The notes beneath the pieces are model-generated. The model ran no database searches. It saw only the letters and a list, made by a program, of their open reading frames with translations, and was not told the origin of the DNA. A program made the translations under genes and the position numbers. Shown here one piece after another: positions 35,120 through 44,462 of a stretch of 64,000 bases of DNA (the stretch's first letter is position 1; each line of letters opens with the position of its first letter). The stretch is from Massilibacteroides vaginae (lineage in GTDB: Bacteria > Bacteroidota > Bacteroidia > Bacteroidales > Tannerellaceae), in NCBI RefSeq assembly GCF_900178525.1, contig NZ_FXDJ01000009.1:952263-1016262 (forward strand), written 5' to 3'.

Positions 35120-35883
35120 TATTTCTTATTATCACTCAACTCTTTTTTCAAGTACAATTCCAGCGCTGCCGTCATCGACGGAGCTTCAGGAGAGGGAGCT
35201 TCCACATCCAACCTTAGGCCGGCATCTTTAACGGCTTTGGCGGTGGTTGGTCCGAAACATCCTATTTTAATATTATCTTGCTGAAAACCGGGGAAGTTTT
35301 TCAATAAGGATGTGATTCCCGACGGACTGAAGAAAACAAGCATATCATAATCGAACACTTCGTCTTTTTCAAAATCATTACTTACCGTACGATACATAAC
35401 CGCCTTAGTGAAATTTATTTTTTTTGCTCCCAGCAAAATCATCAGATCATCTTTATGAACATCCGATACGGGGATAAAATATTTCTCCTTAGCATGTTTT
35501 GCTATAACGGATACAAGATCATCCACTTTTCCTGTTTGTCCAAAAAAGATCTTCCTTTTACGATAAACGATATACTTCTGAAGATAGACGGCGATTGCCT
35601 CAGTCGTACAGAAATACTTCATTGTTTCAGGAATTGCCACTCTTAACTCTTCGCACAATTGAAAGAAGTGATCGATTGCGGTACGCGCCGTGAAAATCAC
35701 AGCCGTATGATCCAAAATGGAAACCTTTTGCTGTCTGAACTCTTTTGAATTTAACGGCTCTACTTTAATAAAAGGACGAAAATCTATTTCTACTCCATAT
35801 TTTTCAGCAATATCAAAATAGGGTGATTTCTCAGTCGTAGGTCGGGGCTGCGATATTAAAACTTTCTTTATACTCAATGCCAT
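35119..35883 (-). CDS. hemD: Uroporphyrinogen-III synthase
   Basis: The 254-residue protein has the HemD pattern: 'KVLISQPRPTTEKSPYFDIAEKYGVEIDFRPFIKVE', 'DHTAVIFTARTAIDHFFQLCEEL', 'YFCTTEAIAVYLQKYI', 'DMLVFFSPSGITSLLKNFP', 'IGCFGPTTAKAVKDAGLRLDVEAPSPE'. It closes hydroxymethylbilane to uroporphyrinogen III in tetrapyrrole synthesis. It overlaps the upstream membrane protein by 10 bases. Confidence 0.92.
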   Translation of the reverse strand: MALSIKKVLISQPRPTTEKSPYFDIAEKYGVEIDFRPFIKVEPLNSKEFRQQKVSILDHTAVIFTARTAIDHFFQLCEELRVAIPETMKYFCTTEAIAVYLQKYIVYRKRKIFFGQTGKVDDLVSVIAKHAKEKYFIPVSDVHKDDLMILLGAKKINFTKAVMYRTVSNDFEKDEVFDYDMLVFFSPSGITSLLKNFPGFQQDNIKIGCFGPTTAKAVKDAGLRLDVEAPSPEAPSMTAALELYLKKELSDNKK

Positions 35884-36605
35884 AAAGTACTCATCTTGAT
35901 AAAGTTATACAAATAAACCATACCTTCGTACAAAAATACCAGAGGTAAAATTTCTTGGGCGCAAAGATACAAATTTATATGCAAAAACCCTGAATTTTTT
36001 CTATAAAATATACGCATTGTCTTATATATTATCGCAAAACGACACAAAATATACAAAAACACAAACAGAAGAAAGGATAAAGAAGGATACTTACCCCAAA
36101 GGGCAGACCAAGCTACCGGCACATAAAGAGACACGCCCCAAGCGCCCATGATGGCAACATAACTGCTCCGCCATATCTTGAACTTATTCACATCCGAAAA
36201 GATCATCCCAGTTAGTTCGTACAGCACCCATTTAAAAAGAAAGAACAATAAGATTATTACAAAAAGCCCCCCTATGCAAATTAAAATATTCGGGAGCGTT
36301 AGGTCGAAATCAAGATAACCTTTATTATAGAAGAAGGAAAAAGCAAACAAGGTGCAGAGAAATAACGCTTGAAGAATCATGAAAACCCGAAAATAAAAAT
36401 CGGAAACCGCCCCTTGCTTAAAAAGGCTTTGACGCTCTTTGATGTAAATCACATCGTTAAACATTTTCAAGCAGGCGCGATAGTTGAAGCGAAACACGAA
36501 GGCAAAAAGAACCAGGGCAGACAGGATCAAGGTGAATAAAAAATCATTCAGCACCTGACCGTCCCACAAACGAATCCCTACGAATCCTTCAAATAAATCC
36601 TTCAT
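35874..36605 (-). CDS. DUF4271 membrane protein
   Basis: The 243-residue protein has about six membrane segments (FTLILSALVLFAFVF, ILQALFLCTLFAFSFF, ILICIGGLFVIILLFFLFKW, LLFVFLYILCRFAII). The loop 'YKTMRIFYRKNSGFLHINLYLCAQEILPLVFLYEG' is typical of DUF4271, which is linked with hemD in Bacteroidota. The function is unknown. It heads the hemD-rnpA-yidD-tatD operon. Confidence 0.85.
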   Translation of the reverse strand: MKDLFEGFVGIRLWDGQVLNDFLFTLILSALVLFAFVFRFNYRACLKMFNDVIYIKERQSLFKQGAVSDFYFRVFMILQALFLCTLFAFSFFYNKGYLDFDLTLPNILICIGGLFVIILLFFLFKWVLYELTGMIFSDVNKFKIWRSSYVAIMGAWGVSLYVPVAWSALWGKYPSLSFLLFVFLYILCRFAIIYKTMRIFYRKNSGFLHINLYLCAQEILPLVFLYEGMVYLYNFIKMSTLWH

Positions 36606-36695
36606 GTTTTTATCGTTCTCTTTTTCAAGCGCAAAGATATGGAAAAAAACAAGGCCGAATTTACCTGCTCTATGACGCCGAATGGTTTTAATTTC

Positions 36696-36703
36696 TATTT
36701 TTG
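36696..36703 (+). promoter_or_regulatory. -7 box for nadB
   Basis: TATTTTTG fits TAnnTTTG and lies 18 bases before the nadB ATG, allowing a short leader. Confidence 0.45.
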
Positions 36704-36721
36704 CGTATCTAAAGATAGTAT

Positions 36722-38299
36722 GTGATGGTAAAAAGATACGATTTCTTAGTTATTGGATCGGGTATAGCAGGAATGAGTTTTGCACTTAAAGTAGCCGGAA
36801 AAGGGAAAGTAGCCTTAATCTCTAAAACAAATCTGGAAGAAGCAAACACCTATTTCGCACAGGGAGGGATAGCTTCTGTTACCAACCTGATTACCGATAA
36901 TTTCGAGAAACACATTAAAGACACAATGATCGCGGGCGACCAACTCAGTGATTTGGCGGCCGTGGAAAAAGTGGTTCGGGAAGCTCCCGCACAGATTGAA
37001 GAACTGATTAGCTGGGGGGTCGACTTTGATAAAGACGAGAAGGGAAATTTCGATCTGCATCGCGAAGGTGGTCATTCCGAGTTCCGCATTCTGCACCACA
37101 AAGACAATACCGGAGCCGAAATACAAGACAGCCTCATCAAAGCTGTACAAAAACACACCAACATCGATATCTACGAGAATCATTTTACGATAGAAATACT
37201 TACGCAACACCATTTAGGAGCCACCGTAACCCGGCAAACGCCAAACATTGACTGCTACGGAGCTTATGTGATGGATATGGATACAGGCAGAATAGACACA
37301 TTCCTCTCCAAAATCACCCTGATGGCTACCGGTGGCATTGGGGCGGTTTACCAAACAACAACCAATCCGATGGTAGCAACCGGAGATGGCATTGCCATGG
37401 TTTACCGCGCGAAGGGCACTGTTAAGGATATGGAATTTGTACAGTTCCACCCTACGGCGCTTTATCATCCGGGAGACAGACCGTCTTTTTTGATTACTGA
37501 AGCAATGAGGGGATACGGCGGTGTGTTACGCACAAAAGACGGAAAGGAGTTTATGCAGAAATACGACGAACGCCTTTCGCTTGCGCCACGCGATATTGTT
37601 GCACGTGCAATCGACAACGAAATGAAGAACAGGGGAGACGAGCATGTTTTTCTCGATGTTACACACAAGAACGCGGACGACACAAAGAAACATTTCCCCA
37701 ACATCTATAAGAGATGCCTTGAAATAGGTATAGATATCACCCGTGAATACATTCCCGTTGCTCCTGCCGCTCATTATTTATGCGGAGGCATCAAGGTAGA
37801 TATGAACGCCCGTTCGTCTATCAACCGGCTATATGCCGTAGGCGAATGTGCTTGTACCGGGCTTCATGGGGGAAATCGCTTGGCCTCCAATTCGTTGATA
37901 GAGGCCGTAGTTTATGCTGACGCAGCGGCAAAACACAGTTCCACGATTATTGGAACTCTTGCCTATCAGGAAAACATACCGGCATGGAACGACGAGGGAA
38001 CAAGCTCGCCCGAAGAAATGGTACTTATCACACAAAGCATCAGAGAAGTAGGACAAATAATGAGTACTTATGTGGGTATCGTTCGTTCCGATCTTCGTCT
38101 GAAACGGGCCTGGAACAGACTCGACACGATATACGAAGAAACCGAAAGTTTGTTTAAACGTTCCGTCGCCTCAAAAGACATTTGCGAACTGCGCAATATG
38201 GTAAACACCGGCTACCTGATTATGAGGCAAGCCATCGAGCGAAAAGAAAGCCGCGGTTTACATTATACGTTAGACTACCCGCCGGTTTCTAATAAATAA
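36722..38299 (+). CDS. nadB: L-aspartate oxidase
   Basis: The 525-residue protein has the FAD motif VIGSGIAGMSFALKVAGKG and the flavoprotein marks 'NTYFAQGGIASV', 'REGGHSEFRILHHKDNTGAEI', 'EFVQFHPTALYHPG', 'FLITEAMRGYGGVLR' and 'HYLCGGIKVD...YAVGECACTGLHGGNRLASNSLIEAVVY'. It oxidises aspartate to iminoaspartate, the first step of de novo NAD synthesis. It starts at ATG GTA; the partner genes nadA and nadC are not in the window. Confidence 0.95.
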   Translation: MMVKRYDFLVIGSGIAGMSFALKVAGKGKVALISKTNLEEANTYFAQGGIASVTNLITDNFEKHIKDTMIAGDQLSDLAAVEKVVREAPAQIEELISWGVDFDKDEKGNFDLHREGGHSEFRILHHKDNTGAEIQDSLIKAVQKHTNIDIYENHFTIEILTQHHLGATVTRQTPNIDCYGAYVMDMDTGRIDTFLSKITLMATGGIGAVYQTTTNPMVATGDGIAMVYRAKGTVKDMEFVQFHPTALYHPGDRPSFLITEAMRGYGGVLRTKDGKEFMQKYDERLSLAPRDIVARAIDNEMKNRGDEHVFLDVTHKNADDTKKHFPNIYKRCLEIGIDITREYIPVAPAAHYLCGGIKVDMNARSSINRLYAVGECACTGLHGGNRLASNSLIEAVVYADAAAKHSSTIIGTLAYQENIPAWNDEGTSSPEEMVLITQSIREVGQIMSTYVGIVRSDLRLKRAWNRLDTIYEETESLFKRSVASKDICELRNMVNTGYLIMRQAIERKESRGLHYTLDYPPVSNK

Positions 38300-38353
38300 T
38301 AAAAGCAACAGGATAATTATACCGCACGAATGACAATGGTATCAAAATAATGA

Positions 38354-38361
38354 TACATTTG
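38354..38361 (+). promoter_or_regulatory. -7 box for the GNAT gene
   Basis: TACATTTG lies 21 bases before the start at 38382 and fits TAnnTTTG. Confidence 0.45.
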
Positions 38362-38381
38362 CAGAGAATTTAAAAAAGATC

Positions 38382-39599
38382 ATGCAAGGCCATAAATTAC
38401 GGGAGCAATTAGTATTAAAACCGGTAAGTGTCAAATACCTGGATCAGTATAACGAACTGTTACGTTATGTATTTCAGGTAACCAACCAGGAACTGGTAGA
38501 GAGTGGTTACGAAGACGGCGAAATAATCCGGGCAAAACGTCCGGTACTACAAAAATCGGAAGTGCTGGGTTGGTTTAACGGAGAGCGACTTATTTCTCAG
38601 ATTTGCATCTATCCCTGTGTAGTAAACATACATGGCAAGCTCTTCAAGATGGGAGGACTTACCGGAGTAGGCACGTATCCCGAATACACCAATATGGGTT
38701 TGATGAACGATCTCATCAAAGTGGGCCTCAGCAAAATGCGTGAAAAGAAACAATGGATCTCTTTCCTCTACCCCTACTCTATACCTTATTATAGGAGAAA
38801 GGGTTGGGAAATCATCAACGAACATCTTACATTTATATTAAAAGACACACAGATACCCAAGTATCCGGCATTGCCGGGCTATGTAGAGCGCGTACCTATA
38901 GACGACAAGGTACTTATGGACACTTACGACCTGTTCGCCAAGACCAACCACGGCGCCATGATTCGCGAAAAACTTGAATGGGACGAATACTGGCGCTGGG
39001 AAAACGAAGACGAACGTAATGCCGCGGTTTATTACAACGGAGACAATGAACCAATGGGCTATTTGATGTATTGGATAGAAGATGACGTTTTCCACATTAA
39101 AGAAATCATCTACCTGAACCAGGAGGCGCGTAAAGGCTTATGGAACTTCATCCATGCGCACGATTCCATGATCGACAAACTGGAAGGGCATGTTTACAAA
39201 AACGAGCCTATAGCCTACTTGCTTGAAGACAGCCAGATTATTGAGTCTATCGAGCCCTATTTCATGGGAAGAATTGTAGATGTCGCCGCATTTCTGAAAG
39301 AATATCCATTTGCTACGAAAGGACGTCCGTTTCATTTTGAAGTAACCGACCCCATAGCAGAATGGAACGAAGGCGTATTTGGCATAAGTTGGTCAAAAGA
39401 CGGAGCCGTACAAGTTTGCCGGGAGAAAACAGGCAGGCCGGTAAAACTAAGTATACAAACACTGACCGCTATGATGATGAGCTTTCGTCGTCCATCCTAT
39501 TTTCATAAAGTAGATCATCTTCACACCGACCTCAAAACATTGAAAATGCTTGAAAATATTATCCCAAGCGAACAACCCTATTTTTCAGACTATTTTTAA
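38382..39599 (+). CDS. GNAT family N-acetyltransferase (Eis-like)
   Basis: The 405-residue protein has two GNAT-like halves and a C-terminal SCP2-like domain. Marks are 'FKMGGLTGVGTYPEYTNMGLMNDLIKVGLSKMREKKQWISFLYPYSIPYYRRKGWEI' in the first half and 'IKEIIYLNQEARKGLWNFIHAHDSMIDKLEGHVYKNEPI' in the second. This is the Eis/DUF4439-like multidomain acetyltransferase layout. The substrate is unknown. Confidence 0.85.
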   Translation: MQGHKLREQLVLKPVSVKYLDQYNELLRYVFQVTNQELVESGYEDGEIIRAKRPVLQKSEVLGWFNGERLISQICIYPCVVNIHGKLFKMGGLTGVGTYPEYTNMGLMNDLIKVGLSKMREKKQWISFLYPYSIPYYRRKGWEIINEHLTFILKDTQIPKYPALPGYVERVPIDDKVLMDTYDLFAKTNHGAMIREKLEWDEYWRWENEDERNAAVYYNGDNEPMGYLMYWIEDDVFHIKEIIYLNQEARKGLWNFIHAHDSMIDKLEGHVYKNEPIAYLLEDSQIIESIEPYFMGRIVDVAAFLKEYPFATKGRPFHFEVTDPIAEWNEGVFGISWSKDGAVQVCREKTGRPVKLSIQTLTAMMMSFRRPSYFHKVDHLHTDLKTLKMLENIIPSEQPYFSDYF

Positions 39600-40220
39600 G
39601 CCTTTTTACCGCCTTTTTACTACCTTCTGCACCACATTGATTATCAACACATTAAACATACTCAAAAACATAAAGGTTATTTTTTGAAAAATAAAGGATA
39701 TATTTTTTTTCATATAGTAATGCAAAAAAATGCCTCCGGATTATGAGTGAATTTGTTGGGGATAACAAGCAACAAACGGATAGGATAGAACCTTTATAAA
39801 AAAACGAAACGGCTAAATTCACACCCAGCCGTTTCCACATTTAACCGTTTTAAACAAAAAGAAAAAGTTAGTTAAGGTATGAATAGTGTTTCTTTTTATA
39901 AGGGAAATCTATTTGTCCTTAAATAAAATAGAAAAACAAAGATATAATAAAATTATTATTAAACCTCGCCAGTTAGTGTTTTTTGTGATTTCATGCCCAT
40001 TCTCATGCCGTTTTAGCCATAATATTCATGGTGTTTACAGCAAATTCCCCTCCTGCATTAATAATAAAATAATTCTTTATCTGCAATAGCAAAAGCGGAT
40101 TGTTTGCCTATAGCATACATTTTCTTTTTTAAGAAAGGTTGATTAAGGAAAAAAATACCTATTTTCGCAAGATAGATTTGTGTTTGCGCAAACAATAATT
40201 AATCTTAATACATAGATACC
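39600..40220. other. Gene-free gap with short AT-rich motif repeats and a hairpin
   Basis: The gap between the GNAT gene and the Tat-exported oxidoreductase holds no convincing gene. At 39666-39703 there are two units of a (A)AATAAAGG[AT]TAT motif, also found at 53984-54035. A hairpin GAAACGGCT / AGCCGTTTC lies at 39806-39835 and has a T tract on the minus strand. Short open frames here are low-complexity and rejected. Confidence 0.6.
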
Positions 40221-41657
40221 ATGAAATCAAGTGAAATTTCAAGACGTTTATTCCTAAAACAAGCGTTAGCTGCTTCGGCTGCAACGGCCATTCCTGCTTT
40301 CTGGACGCCAACCCAGGCAAGAACAATGCCTTCCAATCCTTTTGTAAGCGCGAATGATCGTGTTAACCTGGCCATTATCGGAGCAGGATTCCGGGGTGGT
40401 GAAATCGCGAAAGATTTTTACAACACAGGATTGTGTAACATTGTGGCACTTTGCGATGTTGACATGGGTGCACCTCATACACAGGAAATTATGAATATGT
40501 TTCCTGACGCGCCGCGCTTTCAGGACTTCCGGAAAATGTTTGACAAAATGGGCAATCAGATCGACGCTGTAACAGTAGGTGTTCCCGATCATGCCCACTT
40601 CCCTATTACTATGGAAGCAATGGCACACGGAAAGCATGTTTATGTTGAAAAACCAATGGCACGCACCTTCAACGAAGTAGAAATAATGATGAAGGGTGAA
40701 AAAAAATACGGTGTGGTAACCCAAATGGGTAATCAAGGCCACTCGGAAGCAAACTATTTCCAGTTCAAAGCCTGGAAAGAAGCAGGTATCATTAAAGATG
40801 TAACCGCGATTACGGCCCACATGAACAACTCGCGTCGCTGGCACAAATGGGATCCGAAAATCACAAAATTCCCGGCTGCCGAACCCATTCCTTCAACAAT
40901 GGACTGGGACACTTGGTTAGGCGTAGTGAAGCATCATGATTATAATAAAGATTTCGTAAACGGACAATGGCGCTGCTGGTTTGATTTTGGCATGGGCGCA
41001 TTGGGCGACTGGGGAGCACACATCATCGATACGGCTCACGAATTCCTCGATTTAGGTTTGCCATACGAAATCAATCCTACGTATCTGAAAGATCATAACA
41101 AGTTCTTCTTCCCCATGTCTTCTACAATCGTATTCAAATTCCCGGAAAGAGGCAATATGCCGGCGTTGGATATTACTTGGCAAGATGGGCTCGACAATAT
41201 TCCTGCCGTTCCTGAAGGATATGGTGTGTCCGAAATCGACCCGAACATTCCAACCGTTGCAGGAGGAAAAATACAGCCTGCTAAACTAAACCCGGGCAAG
41301 GAAATATACTCGAAAACACTTACGTTCAAAGGTGGTTCTCATGGAAGCACATTATCAATTATTCCGGAAGAAAGAGCGAAAGACATGGCATCCAAACTGC
41401 CTGAAGTACCAAAGAGTCCGTCTAACCACTTCGCGAACTTCCTGTTGGCTTGTATGGGAAAAGAGAAAACACGCTCTCCGTTCTCAATCGCAGGTCCGCT
41501 TAGTCAGGTGTTCTGCCTTGGCGTGCTCAGTCAGCAATTAGGCGAGAAACTACTGTTCGATAGAACAACCAAACAGATAACAAACAACGCGCTGGCCAAT
41601 CAACTACTCGTTGGCGAGCCTCCCCGTAAAGGTTGGGAAGAGTACTATAAGATTTAA
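40221..41657 (+). CDS. Gfo/Idh/MocA family oxidoreductase, Tat-exported
   Basis: The 478-residue protein has a twin-arginine signal at the start (SRRLFLKQALAASAATAIPAFW). The Rossmann dinucleotide motif 'LAIIGAGFRGGEIAKDFY' follows, then 'VCDVD' replaced by 'ALCDVDMG', 'VTVGVPDHAHFPITMEAMAHGKHVYVEKPMA' and 'GNQGHSEANYFQFKAWKEAG'. It is a periplasmic sugar-like NAD(P) oxidoreductase, common in Bacteroidales glycan metabolism. Cofactor and substrate are unknown. A clear terminator follows at 41680. Confidence 0.9.
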   Translation: MKSSEISRRLFLKQALAASAATAIPAFWTPTQARTMPSNPFVSANDRVNLAIIGAGFRGGEIAKDFYNTGLCNIVALCDVDMGAPHTQEIMNMFPDAPRFQDFRKMFDKMGNQIDAVTVGVPDHAHFPITMEAMAHGKHVYVEKPMARTFNEVEIMMKGEKKYGVVTQMGNQGHSEANYFQFKAWKEAGIIKDVTAITAHMNNSRRWHKWDPKITKFPAAEPIPSTMDWDTWLGVVKHHDYNKDFVNGQWRCWFDFGMGALGDWGAHIIDTAHEFLDLGLPYEINPTYLKDHNKFFFPMSSTIVFKFPERGNMPALDITWQDGLDNIPAVPEGYGVSEIDPNIPTVAGGKIQPAKLNPGKEIYSKTLTFKGGSHGSTLSIIPEERAKDMASKLPEVPKSPSNHFANFLLACMGKEKTRSPFSIAGPLSQVFCLGVLSQQLGEKLLFDRTTKQITNNALANQLLVGEPPRKGWEEYYKI

Positions 41658-41679
41658 ACTCCCCGACAGCCGTTATGAT

Positions 41680-41740
41680 TGCGAACGTAAGCGAAAATGA
41701 TCTTCCACAAAACAGATCATATCGCTTCGCTCGCATTTTT
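41680..41740 (+). terminator. Terminator after the Gfo/Idh/MocA gene
   Basis: TGCGAACGTAAGCGA... pairs with ...TCGCTTCGCTCGCA (with ATGATCT/AGATCAT inside), followed by TTTTTGTTTT. The long stem is typical of a strong terminator. Confidence 0.75.
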
Positions 41741-41970
41741 GTTTTAAAATTACCTATCATCCTGAATTAAAATTTAAGAAATTCGGTCGTTCTTTGCATA
41801 TCAATATTGTTAAAACGCTAATACGCTGTTTTTCATACACTATTAAGCGTTTCCATAGTCGCATGATTAGATATATTAAGAATTGACACCCCTGATTTTC
41901 ACTTTTTTTGTGTAAATATTAAACTAAAATGGGCGTTATTTGTTCCATAATTAGTAGGTGAATATAAAAT

Positions 41971-43545
41971 ATGAGGAAGTCGACAGTTTGGTTACTGGCC
42001 ATAGTTATGGCATTCGCATTTGCAGGACTCTTATATCTGCAGGTGACGTATGTGACGACTATTCTGAAATCAAGCAGCGAGCAATTTAGCGAAACAGTGA
42101 AAAGAAGCTTGCATCAGGTTTCAAAGAATCTGGAATTAGACGAAACCAGCAAGTATCTGGAAGACGATATCAACCGGGAGGAAAGCAGTTATATGTATCA
42201 GGATAAGTCGGACTCGAAATCCTTGTCTCAGGTAATTACCCAGGAGCAATACCAACTGCAGATACGCGACTCGAACGGATCGACCATTAATCAGACCGTG
42301 CGCCGAACACAGTTATTGGATAATCGTAAGTTCGAGCCTTTTTCTTCTTTATCCTCTTCCGCGAAATCAAGCTCGTCGACCAACAGTATTGTGAATGCCT
42401 CCAGACAATTGCAAGATATCGTTACAACGCGATACCTGTATCAGAGGGGATTAATGCATGAGTTGCTTCTGAACATCATGAACACGGCAAACTTAAAACC
42501 GATTGAAGAAAGAGTCGATTTTAAGAAACTTGATTTTTATCTGCGAACAGAATTTCTGAATAATGGTTTAGACATTCCTTATGCTTTTTTTGTTATTAAT
42601 AAAGATGGGCATACGGTTTTTCAGAGCAGCGATGTACAGCCGAATCCTGCTGATATAGTTACTCAGGTGCTTTTTCCGGGAGACCCTCCTTCCAAACAGA
42701 ATTATCTGAAGGTGTATTTCCCTACCAAAAGCGACTATATCGCGCAGTCGGTAACTTTTTTAGTTCCTTCGGCTATTTTCTCATTGTTATTATTGGTTAC
42801 ATTCGTGTTTACTATATATATCGTATTCCGTCAGAAAAAGCTTTCGGAAATGAAGAACGACTTTATCAATAATATGACACACGAGTTGAAAACGCCTGTC
42901 TCCACCATATCATTGGCGGCACAGATGCTGAAAGACTCGGATATTACGAAAAGCCCCGATGTGTTCAAGCATATCTCAGGCGTAATTAACGATGAAACCA
43001 AACGTCTTGGCTTCCTTGTTGAGAAAGTATTGCAGATGTCACTTTTCGAAAAACAGAGGGCGGCATTAAAATTGAAAGAAGTCGACGCGAATGACCTGAT
43101 TGCCGGTATAGCCAATACGTTTACGCTAAAAGTAGAAAAATACGGAGGCAGCATCGATATTGACCTGCAAGCAGAAGAATCGTCTATTTACGTAGATGAA
43201 ATGCACGTTACAAATGTATTGTTCAACCTCCTCGACAATGCGGTAAAATACCGCAGACCGGAAACTCCGCTGACGCTTATGGCACGGACATCCAACGAGG
43301 GAGGAAAACTTCAGATATCGATCGAAGACAATGGAATAGGGATCAAGAAGGAGTACCAAAAGAAAGTATTCGACCGCTTCTTCCGCATCCCAACGGGAAA
43401 TGTACACGATGTAAAAGGTTTCGGACTGGGATTAGCCTATGTACGGAAAATCGTGGAGGAACATGGCGGTACTATACGTGCCGAAAACGGAACGGGAAAT
43501 ATTGGAACGAAATTTATTATTACTTTACCTCTTATAAAAAGTTAG
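41971..43545 (+). CDS. rprX: Two-component sensor histidine kinase, RprX-like
   Basis: The 524-residue protein has an N-terminal membrane segment (WLLAIVMAFAFAGLLYLQ), a periplasmic sensor domain (to about residue 265), a second membrane segment (AIFSLLLLVTFVFTIYIVF), the HisKA box 'NNMTHELKTPVSTISLAAQ' (phospho-acceptor His) and an ATPase domain with 'LFNLLDNAVKYRRPE' and 'FGLGLAYVRKIVEEHGG'. Paired with the response regulator 3 bases downstream. The match to RprX of Bacteroides fragilis is by recall, not by search. Confidence 0.88.
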   Translation: MRKSTVWLLAIVMAFAFAGLLYLQVTYVTTILKSSSEQFSETVKRSLHQVSKNLELDETSKYLEDDINREESSYMYQDKSDSKSLSQVITQEQYQLQIRDSNGSTINQTVRRTQLLDNRKFEPFSSLSSSAKSSSSTNSIVNASRQLQDIVTTRYLYQRGLMHELLLNIMNTANLKPIEERVDFKKLDFYLRTEFLNNGLDIPYAFFVINKDGHTVFQSSDVQPNPADIVTQVLFPGDPPSKQNYLKVYFPTKSDYIAQSVTFLVPSAIFSLLLLVTFVFTIYIVFRQKKLSEMKNDFINNMTHELKTPVSTISLAAQMLKDSDITKSPDVFKHISGVINDETKRLGFLVEKVLQMSLFEKQRAALKLKEVDANDLIAGIANTFTLKVEKYGGSIDIDLQAEESSIYVDEMHVTNVLFNLLDNAVKYRRPETPLTLMARTSNEGGKLQISIEDNGIGIKKEYQKKVFDRFFRIPTGNVHDVKGFGLGLAYVRKIVEEHGGTIRAENGTGNIGTKFIITLPLIKS

Positions 43546-43548
43546 TTT

Positions 43549-44280
43549 ATGGATGAAAAGCTAAAAATCTTCTTTTGTGAAGACGACGAGAATTTAGGAA
43601 TGCTTTTAAGAGAATACTTACAAGCAAAAGGGTATGTAACAGATCTTTTCACCGATGGTGAAGCAGGCTATAAAGGATTTACTAAAGGCAAATATGACCT
43701 TTGCGTATTAGATGTGATGATGCCGAAAAAGGATGGTTTCACTTTAGCTCAGGAGATCCGCTCGATCAATCCTGAAATTCCGGTGATCTTCCTTACCGCC
43801 AAAACAATGAAAGAAGATATTCTGGAAGGTTTCAAGATTGGCGCGGATGATTATCTGACAAAACCATTCAGCATGGAAGAGCTTTTGCTTCGTATCGAAG
43901 CGATTCTTCGCCGTGTGAAAGGTAAGAAGATGAAGGATATTCCATTCTACAAATTGGGCAACTTCATGTTCGACACACAAAAACAAACGCTGGCAATCGG
44001 CGACAAAGTAACCAAGCTGACCACAAAAGAATGTGAATTGCTTAGCTTGCTTTGCTCTCATGCCAATGAGATTCTGGAACGTAACTATGCCCTGAAAACA
44101 ATTTGGGTAGACGATAACTATTTCAACGCGCGTAGTATGGACGTGTATATCACCAAACTTCGTAAGTTGTTGAAAGACGATCCGGGAATCGAAATCATCA
44201 ATATCCACGGAAAAGGATACAAACTGATCACTCCGTCAGGAGAAGAGCAGGTAAAAGATGATGGTGTACAGATCCTGTAA
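43549..44280 (+). CDS. rprY: Response regulator RprY (OmpR family)
   Basis: The 243-residue protein has a REC domain with 'IFFCEDDENLGMLLREYLQAKGY', Asp in 'LCVLDVMMPKKDG' and Lys in 'LTKPFSMEELLLRIEAI'. A winged-helix OmpR DNA-binding domain follows ('LTTKECELLSLLCSHANEILERNYALKTIWVDDNYFNARSMDVYITKLRKLLKDD', 'INIHGKGYKLI'). It is the partner of the kinase upstream. Known RprY targets in Bacteroides include oxidative-stress genes. Confidence 0.93.
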   Translation: MDEKLKIFFCEDDENLGMLLREYLQAKGYVTDLFTDGEAGYKGFTKGKYDLCVLDVMMPKKDGFTLAQEIRSINPEIPVIFLTAKTMKEDILEGFKIGADDYLTKPFSMEELLLRIEAILRRVKGKKMKDIPFYKLGNFMFDTQKQTLAIGDKVTKLTTKECELLSLLCSHANEILERNYALKTIWVDDNYFNARSMDVYITKLRKLLKDDPGIEIINIHGKGYKLITPSGEEQVKDDGVQIL

Positions 44281-44342
44281 AAGCTAAATCGGAATAAAAG
44301 GCGTGTTCACAACCACGTCATTGCAAAAAAAGACGAAGTAAC

Positions 44343-44376
44343 AAAGCAATCCATTGTTTACGCCATGGATTGCTTT
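44343..44376 (+). terminator. Terminator after rprXY
   Basis: AAAGCAATCCAT (44343-44354) pairs with ATGGATTGCTTT (44365-44376), followed by ACTTTGG. No long U-tract, so efficiency is uncertain. Confidence 0.5.
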
Positions 44377-44462
44377 ACTTTGGTCGCGACAAAGCGTGTC
44401 ACCAGGGTTACACACTCAACAACAAACAAACTCATTGAATATCCGGCTAACAGCGTCCGTAC

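Noticed and set aside
39886-40089. 67-aa open frame in the gap before the Gfo/Idh/MocA gene
   Set aside because: Low-complexity AT-rich frame without a start signal or family likeness.
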